From Ectocarpus siliculosus (taxonomy: Eukaryota; Sar; Phaeophyceae; Ectocarpales; Ectocarpaceae), in NCBI GenBank assembly GCA_000310025.1, contig FN649742.1:5301772-5365771 (forward strand): a stretch of 64,000 nucleotides of DNA. The letters are read 5' to 3'. The number at the start of each line of letters is the position of its first letter. The stretch's first letter is position 1. Both the position numbers and the translations under genes were made by a program. Below are positions 13,101-25,100 of this stretch, one piece after another. Below the pieces are notes generated by a model. The model searched no databases, was not told the origin of the DNA, and saw nothing but the letters and a program-made list of their open reading frames with translations.

Positions 13101-16100
13101 TCCTGGTGTTGCGAATTGCACGGGGCAAACACCCCTGGTGACAATTCCCCTTGGTGCAAAGCACGAACAGCGAACCCGAAACATGGCGTGAAACGTCCCT
13201 GGGCGGTTGGCCTCGCTTCAGAGCACGGAGCAGGACGTGTTGAGATTCAGAATAGGTGTTACGTGTTGCCGGCCAATGGGAAGTCTTTTTCGTGCCCGTT
13301 TCTGCCCTGTCCCTGGGGGGGATTTCCCCCGTTTTTTTTTAGGTATTTGGCCGCCGCTTGCGAGTGTTTGAAGTTTGAAGTGCCCGCTGTGTTCCGCCCG
13401 GTATCTTGTTCTCAGGCTTACGCTTGAATCTCGGAACAATTGACGATAGCAAGCGTGTTCAGGTGTGCGTGCGGGTGTTATTTGTGGAGATATCTCGTGC
13501 CACCTGATGTCAGATTCGTTTTGTGCAGCACGGCGCATCCCCATTATGCACCCCAACCTCTCCACGTCCATGCTGACATGCTGACTGTCTTGCGCACCTT
13601 GCTGCAGTTATTGGGCGATACAGACAAGGCCCTTGCTACGCTTCGAGCAAGAAGCCTTTTGGTGCGTCTCATCCAGAGCATCCCTACACCAGCAGTTTCA
13701 GCAGCGGGTGGGCCGCATGGGCTCCTCAACATCACGCGCCTGCTTGCTGCTCAAGACTTGGCGAAAGGCAAGGCTCCAGCGTCATTCGGGAGCGTGTCTG
13801 ATGACGGTGGGAATGACGCTGACCAAGCGTCGGTGGGGTCAGTCGCTGGTGACCAACACGGCGGGCCCATGCTACCGCGACGCGGCAGCAAGCTTGTATA
13901 CAAGCCGCCATCAGATCAGGATTCCTTGCTAAAGGTGATGCTCACAGACCTAGCCGGTCGAGTGCCGACGTGTGTTCACTAGAAGTAATACTGGTAATAT
14001 GGTAGATTCATGCTGTTTGTCACACCTACCTGCACGAACGCTCCACCCGGGTACAGCAGTGGTACTGGTGTAGTGCCGACGGCTTTGACCTCAATGGATG
14101 TGTACTGTAAGTATGTAACCTCTCCGAGGCCGGCTTTTGACGTCCTCTGTCTGTCCTCTCTCTTTTTTACGTCTTCTCGTTGAAGATGCTGTGGCGCAAG
14201 GTGATGGACTCACCCGAGCAATGGATCTCCGGTGAGGAGCAAGGAACTGGAAGTGCGGTCCTGGGCGAAATGCTGGCGCAGGAGGTGTTGGACTCATTCA
14301 ACACTTTGACTACCACATCGCAGGTCATGTTCAGTGGGGGCTGGCCTCCCCGTGAACACTCCGAAACCCACGGCTTGGCACCGACAGGGAAAACGACGAA
14401 CAACGAGAGTGGTGGTGCAGCAGCAATTGAGGAGGGAGCACTTGCAACGGAGAGCATCACCCACGAGTCTCTCCACCCGATATGTACACCCTTGTCGTAC
14501 GGAGGGCACATCAAAGTGGACCCACACTGTCTGGGCATGGTCATCAAGCTAGACTCCCGCAGCCGTACTCCATCTGACCTCGTCCGTCTTCGATTCTTCT
14601 CGTCGAAGGAAGACATGCTCAACGAGCGCGACCCAGTCCGTGTCATGCACGGACACGCGGTGGAGCGTGCAGCTCGCGCGAAGGCGAAGGGAATGGAGTT
14701 CTTCAAGATCGAGGAGGCCGACAGCACCTGTTACGAATCGGCCTCTCCTAGCGCAAAGGAGTTGCTGTCTTTGGGCGCTTTGGCTCGTCTCACGCCTCCG
14801 CTGCCGCCGCCGCTGCCGTTGCAACTGCCGCCACAGCAGCTGCCGCCGCCGCCGCCGCCGCCACCGCCGCCGGTGCCGCCTGCCTCGGTACCACAGCAGG
14901 AGCGAGCATCTAGCATCGGTCCTGGCAGCTCGCCTGGACCGTCTGGTTCTTCTCGGCGGCATGTGCTCACATCCCGAGCCATGACGAGAGCGATGTGCGA
15001 GGCACACAGCCAGATGATGGCTAGGCGGAAGACGCGGTCGAAGGAAACCCCCGCGCCAACTAACCTAGGGAGTTCGTTCCGGTCGTTCGCGCTGCCGGGG
15101 GTTCATGAGCTATGGTTCCGCTTCGACGCTCCTCCCGGGGCCGAGAAGCCACTCATCCAGGTCGCATCTGTGTTTGGGTCACTCGCCCCTGCCACACCAG
15201 GCGTGGTGAGAGCTAGCGGGAGTGCCGACACCCCCAGCACAGCCACAGCCACAGCCGCATGCTGTGACCGCGACGAAGACTTGATCCAGGAAGAACTGGG
15301 ACTGCAGGCGCTTTTCACTTGTGTAGGCGAGGAACGGGAACGTGGTGATGACTCGTCTTCTCCAGCCCACGTTCAGGATCAGGATGGCTCAAGGTCGAGC
15401 GAGTCTCGAAGGCAAGGCATTGCGGAACTACCCGGGTGTCTCGCGACGGCTGCCGACGTGTGCCTTACCAGTGGCAGGTGGTTTTACGAAGCCACCGTCG
15501 GGTCTTTGGTCGGATCTACGCCCGACGGGGAGGACGCGGACGACGGCCTTGTTCGCGTCGGTTGGGCTCACGTGGATCTACCCGTGTCGCTCCGAGCCGG
15601 GGATGTCTGGAAGGTGGGTGATTCGAGTTCGGTGGGCGAACCTAGTGGCGTGGGAACGGAAGGTGTCATGGAAGCCCGCGCTTCTTCCGAAGCTCTGGAG
15701 GGAGCGGGGCAGTTGCAAAGTCCAGCTCAAGTACAGGGTGGAGGGCATGTGCCGGGTCCACTGATGCGCACGGTTTCGTGGCTGAGTGAATCAGTGGAAA
15801 GCTCACTTTCGGCACCGGAGGACGAATCCAAGCGCTCAGACACGGGCGAGGAAGTGCCACGGTCGACCACCGGTAGCCCAGAGGGAGCCTCGGCGTCGTC
15901 AGCCACAGCCGACAACGACGAGCGCTTGAGGAAGAAGGCAAAGTGGAAGGGCGTGACGTTCCCGATTCTTGGTTCGGACGCGAGCAACCTTGGGGTAGGG
16001 CTCGGACAAGAGGGAGGTGTTTGGCTCGGTGGCCATCCAAGGGAGCAGAAGGCCGCCGGCTTCTCTTCGTCGGACGTGCTTGGGTGTGCGATTGATGTCG

Positions 16101-19100
16101 ATTCTGGCGCGGTGTGGTTCTCGGTAAATGGGCGATGGGCAGGGGGAAACCTCGGTGAACAAGAGAGTGCGGTCATGCTGAAAAAGCTCGGGTGGGGGCA
16201 TGGCGGCGGCCTCAGCAATGGCATCACTCCGTGTTTTTCGGTGCGCGGCGAGTCGTGTGTGTCTGTCAACTTCGGAACAAAGCCGTTCAAGTTCCCCCCT
16301 CCAGGGCAGGGGTTTCTGCCAGTGATCCTTCGCGACGAGCAAGGGGGCGAGCAGGAGATTGCCGGTGAGATCATGGGTGTTGAGTCCTCTAGGCTCTGTC
16401 AGTTAGTTGGTCTGGGAGCACTCTACGATAGTTGTTTCTGTTGTATCCTTCGGCCCATCTACAGGAAACGCCATGCCCACACAAGCGTTGTGCTATTGCC
16501 ACTTTCGATGCGTTTTGTTGTTGCCGTACTTTTGCGCCCGCCCGATGGACCCTCACTTGTTGCACCCCTCACAATTGTTCGGAGGTCATTTTGCCATTCT
16601 CTGACTGCTCCCGCGCTGTACTTGTCCGCGTGTGTACTGGATGCCTTCTACCTCAGCCCTGACAGGAGCGGCATCAGCACAAACGGGTGACAAGAGAGTG
16701 ACCTTCGCTCCTGAGGCGAAAGTGAGCTCTGCAGCGAGCGGGGCCGTGCCAGATGATTGGGGCTTTCGTTTTGTGGTGGACCCTCTGCGCGGGGTGCACT
16801 ACAGGGTAGTGAGGGACCTGGAACTGATTTGCCGCTTCGGTGGACGTACGAGGAGCGGTAATCCTCCTTCAGCAAACTCGACGTTTGGGCCCCAGGTAGG
16901 TTTTGTTTTGCCTGTGTTTGTGTTTCATGATACAAGACGTGCCGCACCGGTGAACCACTTTGCTCGCTTACCATGGCACATACCTTTTGCAGCCTGCAAT
17001 GTACCTACTATCCCTCCTGAGTATTTTGTTTCTTGGTTTCTTTGACTCTGGATCGCTGCACAGACGATATCTATCTGGAGGCCCAAGGCACCGCCGGGAT
17101 GGTTCAGCGTCGGCGACGTGGCGAGTCGAGGGCTATCTCCCCCACCAGGAGCCGTCGTTGTCCGGGCGGACGCGACCGGTTGTATGGTGTCCAAGCCTGC
17201 GAAGTTCCGCGTGGTCCATCAAGACAAAGCGACCGGCTTCGTTGTGTGGAGACCTGTAGCGCGACAGGGGCAGGTGTGTTGATGTTTGTTTTATATCTTC
17301 AAAACTAAAATCCCTGCGGTTATCCATTGTTGTGTTTTGCCGATGCGGGTGTCTTTGGACACATCGGCCAAATTTCGGTGTATTGATTCGTGCGGGGGCG
17401 TCTAGGGCGAGAAGAGTAGAGTTGATGCCCCCCTACATATACAAGTCGACCTACATTGGTGTGCTGTCGGCAACCCTCTCATCCTCTTATTCTCGGTTTG
17501 TCACGCCACATGTATGTATGAATGGCTTATCTGCCTGCGGTGCTTACTCTATGTTTCTACCGTCAGGTATCTCTCGGAGACTTTGCGTGCGCCAAGAAGG
17601 CGAGCAAGGGGATTATGGCCGGCGCGGTACGCTGCGTGGCGGCCTGGGCGGTAGAAGCTTGCCCTGTGGTGGAGTGCCTTTGGCGAGAGGAGAAACAGTC
17701 CGGTACCCACGTGAGAGCACTCATGCACATCAAGTCATACCCGCACAAGGTTCACGTTGCCGTCTGCGTGAAGATGACTCATTGTTCACCCTATGCTATG
17801 CGACGGAGTAACGCACACTGTACGATCAAAGCTGAATTGACTGCCTGACATACCCTGCCACGTCGGTGGCAACGGCGAGGTTCGGGCGACCCTCTGCCCG
17901 CAATGCAGAAGGATTACTCGAGCTATGTGTGAGTTTGCTTCAGACCGAGATCTCTACACCAGCAATGAAAATGAAGAGCCATTTTATGCCCGATTCGCAC
18001 ACTCGGCATATTTGACTTGGAAATCCATCCCTCTTTTATCAACACGGGGTTGCTCGCAGGCAATCTGGTCCGCACAGAATGGTCTCGGGACATTCTTCGG
18101 GTCTCAGACTGGCGGCCGTATGGGGAAGAAGGAGGTCACACAAGGGCCACACTCGCGGGTAGAACGGCAGAAGCGCAAGAAGAAGAAGAAAAAGAAGAAG
18201 AAAGGGGGGTAAGTCAACGCGGTTCCACGGCCATGGTTGGCGCGTGACCCCCCCCCTTGTCGCCCCTCTATCGAGATCATTTCCACACACACCTTGTACC
18301 AAGGGTTGACAGCGAAACGACACGACGCAGTGCCTGCGCATCAGCGGGGGTATGTAGCAGTGCATGTTGTCCATTCATCTATAACTGCGCGTCATCTCGT
18401 CGTACCTGGTGGATAGAGCAACGATACTAACGTATGTTGGATGGAAGAGCAGGTAGTGTTGACCTGTGTCTGTCAAGCAAGACTGACTACCGTTCAAGCC
18501 ATGAACCCCAGCGAAGTGCACATACACTACACATGTGTTGATGTTTTGTCCGGGTAGCAGCGGCGGGGAGGAAAGCTCGGAGGAAGACGAAGGTGAGCGC
18601 ATCAAGCTTCAGCCTGGCGTTGGCGAGGGCTGGGCGCTCAAGGGCGTGTCCGCCTCGTGCATCACAAACGAGTGGTGTCAGGAGTCGGACGTCATATCTG
18701 GCCCAGCACCTCAGGGCTCGTCTGTCGTGCCGCCCATACCGGCTACAGCACCACCTCCACCACCGTCTTCGGGGGTGACGAGTCCGGTACAGCTTGAGGA
18801 GCGAACAGCTCACGACGAAGAAGAAGAGGTAGCCGTGGCAGACATTGTGGCAGACATGGGTCGCAAGCCGCAACCGTCGGTATCGTGGGCTTCCTGGCTC
18901 CTATCGTTTCTTCTCGGTCACCCGCCCCTCCGGCGACTGGCGATGCGAGGGGCTCTGTTCCGGACCTTGGTGGCCTACCTGCGCTCCCCCGGTGCTCCCC
19001 ACCGGCTGCGCATGGTGCCTCTCTTGACCCTTCTAGTGCGATCTCACGCAGAGTTCGCAGACAGCCCGCCCCCACTGGAGGAGCTTTCTGGGCTCTTGGC

Positions 19101-22100
19101 TGCGGTATTGCGGGAGTGCGATAGGTTGACATGCGGTCGAGGCCCTCGTAGCGCCGCGTGGAGATCGGGTGACTGCCCCGGGGGGGTGCAGCTAGAGACG
19201 AGCTGGGCGAACGAGAGTCTGCTGCTTCTGACGGACCTCGCGATAGCAACGCGGCAGGCGCAGGATGCCATCACGCAGCGCTCTTTGCCGCAACTCTCTT
19301 ATTTGGAGACGGAAGGAAAGGAGTGCTTGGAGACAACAACGCCGACGCCAGAGCACGTAGATGCTGTTGCAGTCGCGGGCGAAGACGACGCGAAGAAGAA
19401 CGAGGAGGAGGGGGAGGAGGAGGAGGAGGAGGAGGCAAACGGTGTGAGAATATCTCTCCCACCCTTCGGGACTCGCCCCGAGGAGGGTCCCGTGGAAGAA
19501 GCAGGTCAGGACGAGGCGGAGGAGGTGGGGAGTGCAGAACGGGATCTCGGTGATCGGATACTGGTCAGCGTAAGATCTCTAGGTGCGGAAGACCGGGCGC
19601 GACTGGAGGTGGATCTGCGAAACTCTGTCTTACCCGACCTGACAACTTTCGCGCCACCTGTCGAGGCGGGTCCTTCGGCACCTGTCGACCCTCTGCTGCA
19701 GGGCGCAGAAGCGACGGCAGAAACACCGTCTCGTTGCTTGCAGCACCTGCTCGAGATCATGGACACCTTACGCGCTCTTCGCGACGGCTGGCCTTCCTCT
19801 CCGGAGGTGACGGGCACGTCTGTTGGAGTTGGAGCAGGAGACGAGCCCCTTCATCTGGATGCTATCTTGTGCGAGGCCTGGATGGATGCCGTGGGCCCCG
19901 CGGTTGTCGTGGAATCGGACCATCCGTTTCGAAAGGGGACGTACTCTGAGACGCTGCACCTGCCCGGGGCCGAGGAGATGGTCGTTTTTCTAGACCCGCG
20001 CAGCTCCATGCAAGAGGTAAGAGACTAAGACACAAGCAAATCGCAAGTAATCACTCACGCACGCACGCACGGGCACAGCACTTTCTTTGCCCAGGCGTTG
20101 CATTCGGTTCCAAAGGCAGACAGCTCGTACACAATGCCAGGCATGTGTGCAACGTGCTTGGTTGGTACGAAAGACCACACGAGTCACTTGTGTTGCCACG
20201 ACAGCCAGCAAATTACACGTCATGTCCCCGTCGCTGCTCTTGTTGCAGGGCACGGCAAGTCTTGTTCTGGAGGGCAAGGACAAGATGATCTCCCTTACCG
20301 GACAGCAAGAAGCCCCTTGGGGTGAAGTCATCACATTTCGTGGCGATTCGATCACTTACCGCTTTGTGGCTCAAGCTGATGGAGAGGCTGCAGTTGCCAA
20401 CTCTGTGGTGACGGGCGATCCGGAGGTGGACGACTGGGGATTCCGTTTCACGGTGAGGGAGGGCTGCCTGCAACCTCTCAAGCTGGCTTAATAAACAGCA
20501 ACTATGCGGCACTGTCGCCTTGTACTTGTACTATCGTAGCCTATACACTGCTGTTGCTGCTGTGATCGTCTTGTTATTGCGCTGAGAGTGTCATTTTCGG
20601 GGGCAGGAATACGGTTGTCCCACACTACACGTGTGCCGAAGTATTTTGTGGCAGTCAGTGGCTTTGAGTGCCATCGATATCACTTCCAGTGGCGTTGAAA
20701 GAATGAGGCATGGAACCTGCCTACAACATCTCACTCACTCAACCTCAACACCTCAACAGGTCGTTGGCGACGGGCCCGTGTGGGAGTGCGCACGTCTACA
20801 GAGTCATGGTAGTCAGGTCGGTGCCGACGCGGTGGGCGAGGCACCTGGTCACGAAACGAGGCTGAGGGGAGCTCTGAGCCTTTTGGTGGAAGTAGACCAG
20901 GTGAGATCAATTACCAGTAATATGGCTCTAGGACTAGTTGAAATTCGTGCGAAATACCTATTCATTGATGTATTGATCATTTTAAAACGAGCCTCTGTAC
21001 ACCGTCCGTGCATACGTCCGATTCCCGCAGGAAAGCAGCTTAATGCGAGTGATGGACGCCAATCAGCGTGCTCAATTTTCTTGTATCAATGGCTCTGACT
21101 CATGACAGCCTGTCGCAGGAAGGCGGAATGTTGAACGTTGCCAGCCAGGTCCAGGGGCATCTCGAAATAATTAATTTCATGTTTTTGCACGCCGTCCCCC
21201 AATCATACGCTGGTCGCCAGATGCATCCTCTGCCGCCAGACTGCAGCTTGCACGTGTTCGGCTTTAACCCTGAGGGCACACCAGTTCATGCTGGTCTGCT
21301 AACCGAGAACGGTGCGCAGGTTCCGATTTATGTCCAAGGAGACAAAGTTAGGATTGTGCCTTCGCAAGAGGGTGCTACAAGGGTCGACCTGGCGGCGGAT
21401 TCGAAGGATCCAAAGGATTCGAAGGAAGGTGACGCCTTGGGAGGACCGAAAGCCGCACACGCGGCGTGCGAGAGCAAAGATGCCTCGACAGCAGGCGTGA
21501 TGGCAGCGTATGGAGAGCTTGGTGCCCTGCCCCCGGCACCGGGAACCCCCGAGTTGTTGGACCTTGACCTTGATACCCTGCCGGACGCCGACGCCAAATT
21601 GGATCGATTGCCGTCCAACACGCCAGTGTTGGGAGCCTGGGGAGGGGCGACGGGGGTAGAGCACCGGTGGCGGTCGGCAAGTGGAATCGACGATGGTACT
21701 GGGCCAATGCCGGCTTTTCACGGGGTCTCGTACGTGAGCAATGCAGCCACCGTGGAGGTGGCCGACAGCGACGCGGAGAGCAAGGACGGAAGCTCCAACA
21801 ACAACAGCCCAAGCACCAGTCTGCGGGAGCGCGGAGCATGGCCACGCTGTTCGACCCTTGATAGCGTGATTGCCACTGCTCTTCCCATGCTCGAGGCCGC
21901 CAGCAGCGACATGTCAGACATGCCAGATTTGGCAAGGCCGGGAGTCGAAATCGTTGCCGTCGCCATCGAAAGAAGCGTGGCAACCAACGCTCCCATGCCC
22001 GGGGTTTCAACCCGAGATGAGGTTAACCCGAGTGGGGTCGCAGTAGGCGACGACGGGACAGAAGAAAGCAGCCGTGGTGCCGCGATCCATCAAGATCTGG

Positions 22101-25100
22101 CTGGGGAGCGTGCGTCTGGGGACTCCTCCCAACCACGCGAATGTGCCGGTGCAAAGGATGTGGCCGAGGGAGGCGTCGAAAGCGCTTCTGCTGCTGTCTC
22201 TACCGCCGAGTGCAGGTCGTCACGGGCGTGGGAATGGGCAGTCCGGGTTCAGGCAGCAGCGATGCCGCGCCAGGCGCGCTTGCGGCTATTCTTGAACAAG
22301 CGTTTGTCCCTGCAGTCTCGGGGTGGCGCACCCTCCTTGCAACAGGCGCGTGACTGGATGAAAGCATGGACGCCAGCGATGGACAACGGTTTGCTCAATC
22401 TTCTTGATGCTGCCAGCGGAGAGAAATCTGTGAGTGTCCTTTTCTCCGACTATGCGCGCAGGTGGACGCCACGCCCCATCACGATCGTGCTGTGCAAGAA
22501 TCAATTCATTCAGCTCGTGTCCTTCGATGTTGGTCATCTTTCACGTGCACGTGCAGCTCTTGCGCTTGTCACATGGAGGATCTAAACCAAAAAATGATTG
22601 CATTCCCCCCCCCCCCCCCCCCGCCCTTGACGCCACCGGCTGCTTATCATACTCCAGCAGAAGGAGGAAGCGACGTCAGGGCGTGTCGCCGAAGCGCTAA
22701 ATCCGTGGTGTTGTATGCTAACTAGGGCGGAGGCAAAGTTCCAGCAGCAGCGGCTGGCCACAGTCCCCGCTGCCTCGCTGCACATCAGGGCAGCTCTGCT
22801 TCTTCGCCTTAACGACCGAATAGAGGTACGACACAGCAGTGACTGCCTACCGACCGTATAAGACTAACACATACAGTACAGCAAGCAGAGGCTCTCTAAG
22901 CTCTCCATATTTCGCTCAAAGTTAGTAAAACTGCGCCGAGTATGCTTTGTCTATCAACAGGATGGGAATGGTGTCTCTGTTGTTTGTTGTTTGGTGTGGG
23001 GGGTACCTAACTCTAAATGTTCCTCCGTTTCCCGGTTTCCCGCGGTACTGTTCTGTTGGGCAGCGCGTGTTGCCGGTGATCGACTTGGCGTCGAGACAAC
23101 CGGACAGCTTAGGCTGGCAACTTCGCGAGATGAACCACTTGGTTTTGCCGCACATCAAGGTGCCGGTGTTGGAGGCTGCTCTCATCGCCACACAGGTACA
23201 GTATGGCTCGTTCGTGGGCAATGTCAACCATTCGTCTCCATGGTGCAGATTTTATGTGTGATTGGTCCGTTTGTGTTCCCGGTTTTCAGCACGGTGTGGG
23301 GGAGACCTGTTGGCGTCGACGTTGTCGTCCGGTTCTGTCCTGTCCGACTTGGGAATCGATCGGTCTTGCACGCCTCATCTGGTCTGGTCTGGTATTTCTG
23401 ACCTCATGACTTATTGACGCTCTTCGACATGTAATGATACAGGAATATCATTCCCATCATGTATAGGTATCATTTTGTCTCTGTGAGTTGGCAGCGTAGG
23501 CAGCACGACTCGTGACGTTACACCTGAGATTTCGCCCGTCTCGTCTCCTTCGTGCACGAATAGGGCCCTGGGGATGGTGTCGCCGTGACTCTGGACAACA
23601 TCAAGGCGATGGTTTCTCGAGATCGCGGGGAAAGGGACCTAACTTCGAGCCAGTGCGTGTTCGCGCAAGCGTATCGTCAGCTGTGTGACACAGACCCCAA
23701 GGTTTTGCGGACGGTGTGGGACGGGGAGCGTGTGTTTCAGGTGAGGTCACCAACCAGTTTCGCTGAGCACTAGGTGTTCGTGATGTTGTACCCCGCAGCC
23801 TTTGTATTGTAAGTAGCTTTTAACTATTGTTGCACGCAAGCTCGAGTACATACCTGTGTCGAATAGCCGTAGCTTTGTCTTGTTTTGTTTTCTGTTGTGT
23901 TTACGCCATTCCCGTACTCTTGTCTGGCTGCATCAGATCAACTTTGTGGGAGAGGACGGAGTTGATGCTGGAGGTGTGTTTCGAGAGGGGATGTCGCGCA
24001 TGGTGGAAGACCTTTTCTCGCAGGATTTCGACCTCCTGGTGCCATGTCCCAACGGACGGCATGCCGTGGGCCAGGTGGGTGGTTCCGCACCTCCGCGAGA
24101 AAAAGAGCAAATCCCACCGTTCGAACCTGACGCGTTGATTTTGATACAGAGCGCCACGCCGCTGGCGGAGGTATTTACGCCTTGAGGTGGTGGTGTTGTT
24201 TTTCTCCTGTGAGACAGCCTTTAGCATTCACGTGGTCTTGGTGTCTTGCTGTTATGATGTGATACTGTTATGATACAGCAGTGCAGGCCGTGGACGCTAC
24301 TATAGCACCGCTAGGCTTGACTTGACTGCAAGCTGCACGCTGGTGTTTCATTCCCCGTGGCGCATCCGACCTCATCAGCCGTTGTGCTGAACATGACGAG
24401 AGGGGAAGGGAGGGGTGAAATGAAGAGGGATACGCAATTCATGCAGTTCGAAACATTTGTACAAAGTTTTAGATGGAGGTAGAAACGCCGGCTGGTGTAT
24501 TATTTCCTGTGTGTGGACGCTTTCGATGCGGCGTGATTTTGTACACTGTCTCCCCTCGATGTTTTCGTCTGTCTGTCCTGTCCCGTTGACTCACAGAACA
24601 ACGAGAAGTTCGTGCCCAATTCGCAGCATTCGTCTCCTTTGGCTCTGAGCATGCTACGTTTCGTTGGCCGCCTGATGGGATTGAGCCTCCGGACCCGTCT
24701 CTGCCTGCCGTTCCAACTGCCCGGGCTAATTTGGAAGCGCATGTTGGTGAGTCCAACTTCGTTAACCATTAACCGCCGTTGGTTTGGCAGTCGAGTTTTT
24801 TAGCGACTCACGTTGCAGACTGTGTCTACCAAAATATACGCTTTTACCTGTTGGCGGCTATCCTGTGTCGCATCTTGATCGCGATGGTGCTTTCTTTTGA
24901 CGTGTGGTTATTCCGCGGTACTTGCCTGGCTCGCAGGGATTGCACGTGGATTTCGAGGACTTGTCAATGGTGGACACGATCATCACGCAGTTCATCACAG
25001 CGATCAGGACCTGTGAAAACGATGGACTGACTACGGACGAGGAGTTCAGAGGTGAGCTTGAAGACGTGTTTCTTTACGTGTTGTGTATGTGACCTTTGTT

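Noticed and set aside
14549-15007. Minus-strand Arg/Gln-rich frame of 152 codons
   Set aside because: Shadow of the proline-rich tract in the large HECT-gene exon.
21068-21118. Extra coding just before the HECT-gene exon at 21119
   Set aside because: Open but cannot be reached in phase from the exon ending at 20900; the acceptor at 21118 keeps frame.
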